Source: Actinomycetes bacterium
GTDB lineage: Bacteria > Actinomycetota > Acidimicrobiia > Acidimicrobiales > Palsa-688
Length of the DNA: 63,889 nucleotides
Reading direction: 5' to 3'
Assembly: GCA_021808665.1 (NCBI GenBank)
Contig: JAKBBA010000020.1
Location: 1-63,889 of the forward strand
Below are positions 42,408 to 50,503 of this stretch, one piece after another. A program made the translations under genes and the position numbers. Under the pieces are notes generated by a model. The model had not been told where the DNA came from. It did not search any database and saw nothing but the letters and a program-made list of their open reading frames with translations. Within the stretch, counting starts at the first letter, position 1, and every line of letters begins with the position of its first letter.

Positions 42408-43991
42408 ATGGCATCGTGGAGCTACCGGCAGCCGGCCGATCTGCACCAGGGGTCTTCCAAGAGGACCCGGGGAGCGGACCTAGGTCGCAAGCCCAAGACT
42501 CCGAACGCTCGTAAATACGAAGGTCGCAGATTGGCCGTTGCGCTGACAGCGCTGTCGGGTTTGCTGGCCCTGCTGGTAGCGCCCGCATCCCCGGCCTCAG
42601 CTACCTCGGTCTCCACCCAGGGCAGCCCGGCAGCGGCGACAGAACAGGCTCAGGTCTCCCAACTCGAAGCCGAGATCGCCACCGAAGGGACCGCTCTGCA
42701 GCAGCTGGTTGCCCGCTCGAACCAGGCTCAGGCCCACCTCGCAGCCTTGCAGCGAAGTCTCGTAGAGGGGCAGGCACAACTTCGCTCCGACCGTGCGGGC
42801 GAGGCGGCCGCCGCAGCGAAGCTGCGGGCGGTAGCACTCTACGAGTACGTCAACGGCTCCAAGTCACTGGAGGACACCCTTACCGGCAGCGGGTCGCTCG
42901 AAGCGAAGGCTGACGCCGCCATGGTCGAAACCGAGTACGTGACCGCCGCAGGCGTCAATGTGAATGACGCCATTCACGCTCTGAGCGCCGACGAGAAGCA
43001 GGTCTCCGAGACTCAGGCCCGCACCAAGGCCCTGGCAGGTGCCGCGACACAGGCCGTGAGCACCCTAGATGCCGACCGCCAGGCCGCCCAGCAGGCGCTC
43101 GACGCCGAGCAGTCGACGCTCGCACAGGCGAAAGGCAACCTCGCATTACTCTTAGCGCAGTCGCAGAACCAACAGTCCTCGGCCCAACAAGCCGACGAAT
43201 CGACCCTTGCCAGCCAGGCCCGGGCCGCCCAAGTTGCGCAGGCCGGGGCATCACAGCCGGCCCCACCACAGGGCGCGAGCCCTGCCGTCGACGCTGCGGT
43301 CGGCCCGCAGCCCGCCCCTCCGGGCCTGACCACCCCTCCGAGCGCTCCTGCCCCGCCGAAGGTTCCCGTGGCGACGCCACCCCCGGCGCCGACACCGACC
43401 GCAGCCCCTACCACCGCGACTACCACCGTACCCGTGACGACCACTCCCGTAACGACACCGACGCTCAACCTCGACCAGGCTCCCGCCCCGGTTGCGCCAT
43501 CCCCCGGCTCTTACTCCAACCCGCTGCGTTCCGTCCAGGCCCTCTACCCCGAACGCGTCGACCAGGGCGTCGACTACAGCGGCTACGGGCCTATCTACGC
43601 CATCGGCGACGGGGTGGTGCTGTCGGTCACCAACTCCGGCTGGCCCGACGGAACCTTCATCGCCTATCGCCTGACCGACGGGCCGGCAGCAGGGTTAACC
43701 GTCTACGCCGCCGAAGACATCCTTCCGTCTGTAACCATTGGCGAGCAGGTGACGTCCTCGACTGTCCTTGGAACTATGTTCGAGGGCCCGAATGGGATCG
43801 AAACCGGCTGGGCCAGCTACGCCGGCACGGGAGCGACGATGGCGTGGGGTGCCGGGCAGTTCGGCGGCTCTAACTCGACGGCGTTCGGCTACAACTTCTC
43901 ACAGCTGCTGAGCTCGCTCGCCGCCCCCCCCGGAGTCCTCCAAAACGACCCGGCCACCGGAAACCTACCGCCAGAATGGCCGCAATGGTGA
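42408..43991 (+). CDS. Secreted coiled-coil protein with degenerate LytM/M23-like domain
   Basis: About 527 residues. After a basic N terminus come a signal peptide (RRLAVALTALSGLLALLVAPASPASA), a long coiled coil (QAQVSQLEAEIATEGTALQQLVARSNQAQAHLAALQ..., to about residue 260), a Pro/Thr/Ala-rich linker, and a C-terminal domain (RVDQGVDYSGYGPIYAIGDGVVLSVTNSGW). That domain looks like an M23/LytM peptidase (as in EnvC/NlpD-like activators), but the zinc ligands H-x(n)-D and H-x-H are not present (DQGVDYSG; VYAAEDI), so it is likely a non-catalytic cell-wall or division factor. ATG 42408 is chosen; longer forms from 42267 are open. Confidence 0.72.
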   Translation: MASWSYRQPADLHQGSSKRTRGADLGRKPKTPNARKYEGRRLAVALTALSGLLALLVAPASPASATSVSTQGSPAAATEQAQVSQLEAEIATEGTALQQLVARSNQAQAHLAALQRSLVEGQAQLRSDRAGEAAAAAKLRAVALYEYVNGSKSLEDTLTGSGSLEAKADAAMVETEYVTAAGVNVNDAIHALSADEKQVSETQARTKALAGAATQAVSTLDADRQAAQQALDAEQSTLAQAKGNLALLLAQSQNQQSSAQQADESTLASQARAAQVAQAGASQPAPPQGASPAVDAAVGPQPAPPGLTTPPSAPAPPKVPVATPPPAPTPTAAPTTATTTVPVTTTPVTTPTLNLDQAPAPVAPSPGSYSNPLRSVQALYPERVDQGVDYSGYGPIYAIGDGVVLSVTNSGWPDGTFIAYRLTDGPAAGLTVYAAEDILPSVTIGEQVTSSTVLGTMFEGPNGIETGWASYAGTGATMAWGAGQFGGSNSTAFGYNFSQLLSSLAAPPGVLQNDPATGNLPPEWPQW

Positions 43992-44004
43992 CACGTGCTG
44001 GTGC

Positions 44005-44556
44005 TCAGCCTCCCGTCGAAGCGATCCCGGGGTCCTCGGTCTCGGCTAGCCATTCGATCAAGTCGCAGCGCGCGCGCGCGACCCTTGAGCGTATGGTACC
44101 CACAGGGCATTCACAGACCGTCGCCGCCTCCGAATAGCTGAGACCAACTAGCGCCGTCAGCACGAACGCGGAGCGCCTGTCGGGGTCTAAGCGGTCCAGG
44201 AGGTCGCCCACTACGGCCGCGCTCGAAGCGTCGGGCTCGGCAGCCCTGCGGGCGAGGGCCGGAGCGCACAGATCGGTGTCACGCCGGCGCCGCCTCACCG
44301 TGGAACGATGGTGGTCGAGGCACACGTGACGGGCGATGCCGAGAAGCCAAGTCTTGGCTGTCGAGTCGCCCCTGTAACCCGCTAGTGACCGCACAGCTCG
44401 CACGAAAGTCTCCTGCGCCAGGTCGTCGGCGCTCGACGGATCCGTCAGCCCGCAGCAGAACCTCCACACCTGGTCGTAGCTGGCCTCCACGAACGCCTCG
44501 ATGGCGGCCAGGTCGCCGGCGCGCGCCCCTATAGCCAGCCGGGTCAGTCCGTCCAC
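44005..44556 (-). CDS. ECF-type RNA polymerase sigma factor
   Basis: A 183-residue sigma-70 family protein. Region 2 is visible as FVEASYDQVWRFCCGLTDPSSADDLAQETFVRAVRSLAGYRGDSTAKTWLLGIARHVCLDHHR, and region 4 as LDPDRRSAFVLTALVGLSYSEAATVCECPVGTIRSRVARARCDL. GTG 44556 is chosen; the open frame extends much further upstream into the promoter region and the divergent gene. A zinc-finger protein encoded three genes away on the divergent strand (47817) is a candidate anti-sigma factor. Confidence 0.92.
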   Translation of the reverse strand: MDGLTRLAIGARAGDLAAIEAFVEASYDQVWRFCCGLTDPSSADDLAQETFVRAVRSLAGYRGDSTAKTWLLGIARHVCLDHHRSTVRRRRRDTDLCAPALARRAAEPDASSAAVVGDLLDRLDPDRRSAFVLTALVGLSYSEAATVCECPVGTIRSRVARARCDLIEWLAETEDPGIASTGG

Positions 44557-44716
44557 GCCCGCCAACCTACCCCGACGACGCCACTGATCGCCCGTCGACC
44601 ACCAACGCTCTCTCCGACCCGCCCGGGAAATCCGACTACCTCGGGGAACTCCACGACACCCCAGGACGACAAATGAACGTGCTACACAGACGACTGGACC
44701 TGACCCACGGCGGGAG

Positions 44717-46594
44717 ATGTCGCGCATGCCTGGGATGAACACCGGGCTGAGCGCCACCAACCCGGTGGTAGTAGCCGCCTTTCACAGACTCCTGCTCCGC
44801 CAGGGTCTCGTCATCTTGCTGGTGCTGGCCGCCTTGTGGGTAGTGTGGAACTTCCTGCGCTCACGCCGCCTGCGCGCCTCCTCGGCGGCTGGGGAAACCT
44901 CCGGTGCGGTCCGGCGGACCGGCTCGGCCGGCGCGAACCTAGCCGGCAGCGAGCCGGCAGCGCGACGGGCGCTGCGGGTGTCGTTCGGTCTCATCTGGAT
45001 CTTCGACGGGATCCTCCAGGGCCAGGCGTCAATGCCCCTGGGAATGGCCCCGAACGTGATCGGACCTGCTGCGTCCTCGTCGCCAGGCTGGGTGCAGCAC
45101 CTCGACAACGCTATGGCCACCATATGGAGCTACCACCCGATCTCGGCGCCGGCCGCGGCCGTATGGGTTCAGGTCGGTATCGGATTGTGGCTGCTCGTAG
45201 CGCCGAGGGGTAACTGGTCGCGCCTGGCCGGAGTGGCGAGCGTCGGGTGGGGCTTGGTCGTGTGGGTGTTCGGCGAGGCGTTCGGGCAGGTGTTTGCACC
45301 CGGCCAGTCTTTCCTCTTCGGCCTGCCAGGTGCCGTGCTGTTCTACTGCGTGGCGGGAGCGCTCGTCGCTTTGCCCGAGGAAGTCTGGCGTTCGGCGCGG
45401 ACCGGGAGGAGGATCCTCGGGGCTATGGGCGTCTTCCTGGTGGGCATGGCGGTGCTGCAAGCCTGGCCGGGCCGGGGCTTCTGGCACGGCGGGACCACCG
45501 GGCAACTCGCGTCGATGGTGTCGGGCATGGCACAGACCCCACAGCCTCACCTCACCGACAGTGCGGTGTCTGCGTTCGCCGGCTTCGACGCAGCCCACGG
45601 TTGGGGCGTGAACCTCTTCGCCGTGGCGGCCATGGCAGCGCTCGGAGCGGTGATGGTCTACGCCGGCTTCTTCTCAGTCCGGCCGAGACTCCTGCGGGCA
45701 TGCCTCGGCGCCGCGGCGCTCCTATTCCTCGCCGACTGGGTTCTCGTGCAGGACTTCGGCTTCCTCGGGGGTGTTGGGACCGACCCGAACTCGATGATCC
45801 CGATTCTGATAGTCGTCTTCGCCGGCTACGTGGCCGTGACTCGCCCAGCCGCCCAGCCGGCGGCGAACGTGGTCGCGATCACCACGCCCGAGGCCACCCG
45901 ATCCGCTCTGTCCATGCTGGCGTTGGACCCGACATTCGCTCTGCGAGTAGCCGCTTCGGTGGCGGCGGTCGCCGTGGTCCTCGTCGGCTCCGTGCCGGCG
46001 GCGTTAGCCGCCACTGATCCCAACGCCGACCCGATCCTAGCCCAGGCGATCAACGGCACCCCCCAGACGGTCGACGCGCACGCCCCGAACTTCACCCTGA
46101 TCGACCAGAACGGCAACCCTGTGACCCCAGCTGACCTTTCCGATAAGACGGTCGCCGTCACGTTCCTCGACGACGTGTGCACCTCGACCTGCCCGCTCAT
46201 AGCCCAATACTTCCGCCAGGCCGACAAGCTTCTCGGCCCGACCGCTACCAAAGTCGAACTGGTGGCTATCAACGCCAACCCGGTGTTCGTGGCACCCGAC
46301 TACCTGCAGGCCTTCGACCGCCAGGAGAACATGGCCTCGCTAGCGAACTGGAAGTTCCTGACCGGTTCCTCCCTGGCCCATCTCGAAGCCGCCTGGCGGG
46401 CCTTCGGGAACGCTACCGAGCTGTCACCCGGAGGGGCGATGGTCGGCCACAGCGAGTTCACAGCGGTCATCGGCCCCGGCTGGACAGTGCGCTACGTGCT
46501 CAACTCCGACCCGGGCCCCGGCACAGAGGCGACGCAGTCCTCTTTCGCCGTAGTCCTAGCTGACACCTTGAAGAAGGTTGCCGCAGGGTCGTGA
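44717..46594 (+). CDS. Multi-pass membrane protein fused to a C-terminal SCO1/SenC thioredoxin-like domain
   Basis: A 625-residue fusion. About ten hydrophobic segments occupy residues 30-430 (first QGLVILLVLAALWVVWNFL, last RVAASVAAVAVVLVGSVPAALA). Residues about 448-625 form an extracytoplasmic SCO1/SenC domain: APNFTLIDQNGNPVTPADLSDKTVAVTFLDDVCTSTCPLIAQYF with Cys487 and Cys491 and a His in GHSEFTAVIGPGW (about 578), the three copper ligands of SCO proteins. SCO1 delivers copper to the CuA site of cytochrome oxidase or acts as a thiol reductase. The membrane part is not identified, though QGQASMPLGMAPNVI is typical of actinobacterial SCO-linked membrane proteins. Confidence 0.85.
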   Translation: MSRMPGMNTGLSATNPVVVAAFHRLLLRQGLVILLVLAALWVVWNFLRSRRLRASSAAGETSGAVRRTGSAGANLAGSEPAARRALRVSFGLIWIFDGILQGQASMPLGMAPNVIGPAASSSPGWVQHLDNAMATIWSYHPISAPAAAVWVQVGIGLWLLVAPRGNWSRLAGVASVGWGLVVWVFGEAFGQVFAPGQSFLFGLPGAVLFYCVAGALVALPEEVWRSARTGRRILGAMGVFLVGMAVLQAWPGRGFWHGGTTGQLASMVSGMAQTPQPHLTDSAVSAFAGFDAAHGWGVNLFAVAAMAALGAVMVYAGFFSVRPRLLRACLGAAALLFLADWVLVQDFGFLGGVGTDPNSMIPILIVVFAGYVAVTRPAAQPAANVVAITTPEATRSALSMLALDPTFALRVAASVAAVAVVLVGSVPAALAATDPNADPILAQAINGTPQTVDAHAPNFTLIDQNGNPVTPADLSDKTVAVTFLDDVCTSTCPLIAQYFRQADKLLGPTATKVELVAINANPVFVAPDYLQAFDRQENMASLANWKFLTGSSLAHLEAAWRAFGNATELSPGGAMVGHSEFTAVIGPGWTVRYVLNSDPGPGTEATQSSFAVVLADTLKKVAAGS

Positions 46595-47820
46595 GAAGCT
46601 CACGCCGAGTATCTCGCCGCCTGCCCACCGTGCTCGGCGCGGTGGCGTTGGCGTCCGTCCTGTCCGCTTGCGGGGCTAGCAAGACTTCCGCCTCTACAGG
46701 TAGCGTCAATGCGCGGTGGACTCTGCCCGTCGCCTCGTCGACGATAACACCCGAAGGGGTGTGGGCGACCGTCGCAATGGGACATCTTCAGGACCCCCTC
46801 AACACCTTCTGGCAGCTGCCTTTCCGCCAGGCCGGCAGGACCACATGGACGAACCAGGTCGCAGCGACCGCCACCGCCACCAACGGCGGACTGATCCTCG
46901 CCTCGGCAGGCGGGACGCTTCTAGTCGGCATCCGACCGTCGCTAGATCTCACCTTCTCCCCCCTGATATCCACTGAGACCGGAGGCCTCAAATGGTCCAG
47001 CGGACTGTTAGACACTGCGCTGATACCCGCCGCCGGTTCCCTGGCCGTCGAGTCGAGCGCAACCGCCAGCCCCCCAGCCGCCAGCGCTATAACCGCCAGT
47101 GGCGGTGACAGTAAAGTCGAATCCGACGAGGGGAACCTGTCGTCGTGGAGGGCCGTCGGCGATCTTCGCTCGCTGAACTTGAGCGCCGCCGGCAGGAGTT
47201 GCGACGCGACTTCTCTCACAGCCGTGGGATACTCAGGCACCAACCTCGTCGTCGGCGCAGCCTGTGCAAACGCCGGGTCGAACGGGTTGTTCACCCTCGG
47301 CACGGACGGCTGGCAGACCACCGGACCGACGTTGGGCGCTTCGACCGGATCGGCGGTCACCGTTCTAGCCGCTGCGTCGCAAGGCGCCAGCCTACCGGCA
47401 GCCACTCCGGAGGCGTTCCTGCTCGGCCTTACAGGCCCGGCTGGTGAACCCCCCCGCCTGTTAGTCGCTTCCAGCTCCGACGGCACAGACTGGCAGGCGT
47501 CACCCGCTATCACGGTCGCTTCGACCACGGCGGTCGTCTCGTTCGGGCCGGCCCCGGGCGGGGGCCTGTTCGTGCTGGCCAGAGGACCCGGCGGGGCGAT
47601 CAACCCCTATGTGACTGACGGGTCGGGCGCCCAGTGGCGGCAGCTCCCCGACGCCCCACCGGGCACGGCGACCCTCGCCAAAGGTCACGGGGGGACGCTC
47701 GAAGCCCTGTCCGTCAACAACACGGTGTTGAGCTTTTGGACCTTCGAGCCCGCTGGAAACGAGTGGGTCAGGTCACAGACGATGCACGTGAACATCGAGT
47801 TCGGGTCGTCCAACCCGTGA
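46591..47820 (+). CDS. Lipoprotein of unknown function
   Basis: A 409-residue exported lipoprotein: basic N terminus, hydrophobic core and lipobox ASVLSACGAS. The rest is Gly/Ala/Ser/Thr-rich with repeating beta-type elements (LILASAGGTLLVGIRP, LLVASSSDGTDW, LFVLARGPGGAI, TLEALSVNNTVLSFW), suggestive of a beta-propeller, but no catalytic motif is seen. It overlaps the SCO1-fusion gene and the zinc-finger gene by GTGA at each end, so all three are translationally coupled and probably work together at the membrane. Confidence 0.8.
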   Translation: MRSSRRVSRRLPTVLGAVALASVLSACGASKTSASTGSVNARWTLPVASSTITPEGVWATVAMGHLQDPLNTFWQLPFRQAGRTTWTNQVAATATATNGGLILASAGGTLLVGIRPSLDLTFSPLISTETGGLKWSSGLLDTALIPAAGSLAVESSATASPPAASAITASGGDSKVESDEGNLSSWRAVGDLRSLNLSAAGRSCDATSLTAVGYSGTNLVVGAACANAGSNGLFTLGTDGWQTTGPTLGASTGSAVTVLAAASQGASLPAATPEAFLLGLTGPAGEPPRLLVASSSDGTDWQASPAITVASTTAVVSFGPAPGGGLFVLARGPGGAINPYVTDGSGAQWRQLPDAPPGTATLAKGHGGTLEALSVNNTVLSFWTFEPAGNEWVRSQTMHVNIEFGSSNP

Positions 47821-48404
47821 ACCTGGCCGCCTCGCTGCGAAGCGCCACCCGAACCCAACGGGAACGCCGTACTCTAGCGAGACACTGGACCCTCGCAAGA
47901 CGCAGCGCTGAGGGGCCCACCTGTGAAGAAGCTCGCGAGGCGCTGTCCTGCGAGATCGACGGGGAGCACCATCCGGTTACAGCCAAGGCCCTGGACCACC
48001 ACCTCCAATCCTGCGTTTCTTGCAGCGAGTTCGCGTGCCGCGCGCCGTACCTGCGCTTGGCAGAGCAGGTCTTCCTTTCCAGGAGGCCTCCGCCGCAACT
48101 GCTGGGCGAGCTGGCCGTCGCCGCCGCCCAGGACGCAATTGAGCGTCACCCAAAAGCGACCAACCGGGCGCCCCTAGCCACGAGAAGGTCGTTCAACGCG
48201 TCGCCACCCCGAAGACCCCCTCTAGCGTGGATGCCGAGCCGCGCGACCGTCGGCGCCTTCGCCTTAGCTGGGGGGCCAGCGCTGGCCGCCGTCTGCGCTG
48301 CGGCGCTAGGGCCGTGGTCGTCGCACGCTGCGATCACCGCCCATCTCACTTCCAACGGCTGCATAGCCCCACTGCTAGCCCGTCACCTGTGGCCCGGCTA
48401 CTGA
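47817..48404 (+). CDS. Zinc-finger (zf-HC2) anti-sigma-like membrane protein
   Basis: A 195-residue protein. The N-terminal half has a zf-HC2 pattern: CEEAREALSCEIDGE...HHPVTAKALDHHLQSCVSCSEFA (H-x3-C-x2-C), as in ECF anti-sigma factors. One hydrophobic segment near the C terminus (VGAFALAGGPALAAVCAAALG) and a short outside tail fit a type I membrane anchor. GTG 47817 overlaps the lipoprotein stop. It probably holds the ECF sigma factor at 44005-44556, the only one in the window; that pairing is inferred. Confidence 0.8.
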   Translation: MNLAASLRSATRTQRERRTLARHWTLARRSAEGPTCEEAREALSCEIDGEHHPVTAKALDHHLQSCVSCSEFACRAPYLRLAEQVFLSRRPPPQLLGELAVAAAQDAIERHPKATNRAPLATRRSFNASPPRRPPLAWMPSRATVGAFALAGGPALAAVCAAALGPWSSHAAITAHLTSNGCIAPLLARHLWPGY

Positions 48405-48420
48405 CCCCGCCGACCACGGC

Positions 48421-49635
48421 TCATTCCGCCGGCTCGAAGGTCAAAGGCAGGCGGCTGGGACCCCAGATTCCTACGGTCGGCGGCTTCCATTCGATCTCCC
48501 CGTCGACGCGTAAGCCCCGCATGCGCCTGGCGAGGATAGGCAGAGCCTCTTGAAGCTCCGCCCGGGCTAGCGAAGCCCCGAGGCAGAAGTGGATTCCGCT
48601 TCCGAAGGTCATCTGCGGCTGCCCTTCCGGGCTGCGGGTGATGTCGAACCGGCCAGGGTCGAGCCAGACGTCAGGGTCGTGGTTTGCGGCCGCAAGGCTC
48701 ACCATTACGAGAGAACCTTGCGGGAAGACCACATCTCGGTACTCGACGTCCACCGAAGCGAACCGGGCTGTAGCGCGCACAGCCCCGAGGTGACGGAGGC
48801 ACTCCTCGGCGGCCGGGGCGGCGAGAGCCCGGTCGTCTGCTAGAGCTTCCCACTGTCGGGGGGCGCCGGCTAGCAGCGCCACCGAGCAGGCGAGCTGGTT
48901 GCGCGTCGTGTCGGTGCCGGCCATCAGGACGGCTTCGGTCATCATCACCAGCTCGGAGGTGCTCATCCTGTCGCCCTCCTCTTCGACGGCTATCAGCCTG
49001 CTGAGCAGGTCATCGGCAGGGGATTGCCGTCTCTCTTCGATCATCGCCTCGACGTAGGCGTCGAGGTCGGCCATCGCCGCTTCGATAGCTGGCAGGTCGT
49101 TTGCGACGTCGTTGTTGAAGATCCTGAAGATGTCAACCGCCCACGCGGAGAACAGCTTCCAGTCTGACTTGGGGGCGCCGAGAAGTTCGCATATCACCGG
49201 GATGGGGTACGGTTCGCAGACGTCTGCGACCAGCTCGCACGACCCGCTCGCTGCGACGCCGTCGACTAGGTCGCCGATGACTTGGCGCATGAACGGCCTT
49301 AGCTTCTCCGTGGCCCGGGGTGTGAACGCTGGGGAAGCCAGACGCCGAAGCCGGCTGTGCTCCTCGCCTTCCATCGCCAGTATCGACGCCTGGCGACGGC
49401 CGCCGATGGGGCGCTGCACCCCGGCCATCTCGGGGATCAGGGAGATAGCAGAGTGGAAACGCCTGTCGCGCAGGACGGCGTTCACATCCTGGTAGCGGGT
49501 CACCGCGTAGCCTAGAGGCGTCCTCACCAGCCAGTGCTTTCCGGCAGCCTCGGCGAACGCCGCCACCATCGCCTGGCGGTCAAGGCCGAACACGTCCACC
49601 TCGGGCAGGTCCATCTCGGTTGCTACTACCGCCAT
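48421..49635 (-). CDS. Cytochrome P450
   Basis: A 404-residue soluble P450 of bacterial class I. The I-helix reads MAGTDTTRNQLACSV, the K-helix is in EECLRHLG, and the heme-binding loop is FGSGIHFCLGASLARAEL with the cysteine thiolate. It needs ferredoxin and reductase partners, none of which are encoded nearby. Lies 45 bases downstream of the nei gene on the same strand, probably in a glgC-patB-nei-P450 transcript. Substrate unknown; sequence style (HFHSAISLIPEMAG) resembles actinobacterial steroid or terpene hydroxylases only loosely. Confidence 0.93.
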   Translation of the reverse strand: MAVVATEMDLPEVDVFGLDRQAMVAAFAEAAGKHWLVRTPLGYAVTRYQDVNAVLRDRRFHSAISLIPEMAGVQRPIGGRRQASILAMEGEEHSRLRRLASPAFTPRATEKLRPFMRQVIGDLVDGVAASGSCELVADVCEPYPIPVICELLGAPKSDWKLFSAWAVDIFRIFNNDVANDLPAIEAAMADLDAYVEAMIEERRQSPADDLLSRLIAVEEEGDRMSTSELVMMTEAVLMAGTDTTRNQLACSVALLAGAPRQWEALADDRALAAPAAEECLRHLGAVRATARFASVDVEYRDVVFPQGSLVMVSLAAANHDPDVWLDPGRFDITRSPEGQPQMTFGSGIHFCLGASLARAELQEALPILARRMRGLRVDGEIEWKPPTVGIWGPSRLPLTFEPAE

Positions 49636-49680
49636 AGAAGTACCTTTCTGGTGTGGTCGTGAGACTAAGGCTACGCCGGA

Positions 49681-50487
49681 TCAAACGGCAAGTGGCTGGC
49701 ACGCCTCGCACGCGTAGGCAAACTGCCCTGCGAGCATCCAGCGGCGGATAAGGCCTCCACAGCGGGCGCAGAAACGCTGGCCGTACACGTAGCAGGTCCG
49801 GCTGTCGCGAACCTTGAGGTCCCGGCGCCGGTCGACGGTTCGGATCCGTCCGCCGTCGGCGACTCCCGCCCGGAGCATCCTGACAGCGCAAGCCCACATG
49901 TTGCCCAGGTCGTCGTCGCTCAAAGTCGAGGCTTGACGGTCGGGGTGGATGGCGCAGGCGTAGAGGATCTCGGCTCGGTAGACGTTTCCTATCCCTGCTA
50001 TCACAGACTGGTCGACGATGACCGCTCCGACGGGTAGCGCCATTTCAAGGATCGCCCCCAGCCCTCTCGGCGCCTCGTCGACGAGGATCGGGTCGGGTCC
50101 CAGGGCTGCGGTTATGCGATCGCGGGCTGCCGCGTCGACGAGCTCGCACACTTTCGGACTGCGAAGGTCGAAGGTTAGCGAAGGGGAGGAGACCTGGAGC
50201 CAAGCTCCGCTGCGGCTCCGCCCGCTGCGCTTCGCAGCGCCGCTGCTCCCGCCGCGGTGGTAATCGAAGCTTCCGTTCATCCCGAGGTGTACGTGAAGCA
50301 CCCGCCGGGCGTCGAAGTTGTAGAAGAGGTGCTTACCGTGCGCCTGAAGCGACCTGACAGTCGCACTGTCCAAGGCCGCCGCTCCGGTTTCGAATCGGCG
50401 GTTCGGGGATGACACCCCGACAGGAACCCCAACCAGGTGGGGGGTCTGCTCAAGCACCTTGAAGTGCGCTATGTGCCCCTCGGGCAT
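49681..50487 (-). CDS. Fpg/Nei-family DNA glycosylase/AP lyase
   Basis: A 268-residue base-excision repair enzyme. The N terminus MPEGHIAHFK gives the catalytic Pro2 and Glu3; AHGKHLFYNF holds the conserved Lys of the family, HVHLGMNGSF is typical, and VIAGIGNVYRAEILY carries the helix-two-turn-helix. A C-terminal zinc finger has CARC and CEAC pairs. The PEGH start and sequence suit the actinobacterial Nei-like branch, which removes oxidised pyrimidines. ATG 50487; the frame upstream is antisense to patB. Confidence 0.9.
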   Translation of the reverse strand: MPEGHIAHFKVLEQTPHLVGVPVGVSSPNRRFETGAAALDSATVRSLQAHGKHLFYNFDARRVLHVHLGMNGSFDYHRGGSSGAAKRSGRSRSGAWLQVSSPSLTFDLRSPKVCELVDAAARDRITAALGPDPILVDEAPRGLGAILEMALPVGAVIVDQSVIAGIGNVYRAEILYACAIHPDRQASTLSDDDLGNMWACAVRMLRAGVADGGRIRTVDRRRDLKVRDSRTCYVYGQRFCARCGGLIRRWMLAGQFAYACEACQPLAV

Positions 50488-50503
50488 GCCAGCTATCCAG
50501 CGT

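Noticed and set aside
42229..42408. Possible c-di-AMP (ydaO) riboswitch upstream of the LytM-like gene
   Set aside because: Such riboswitches often precede cell-wall hydrolase genes and a CCGAACCGAC string is present, but the conserved ydaO blocks are not found in order.
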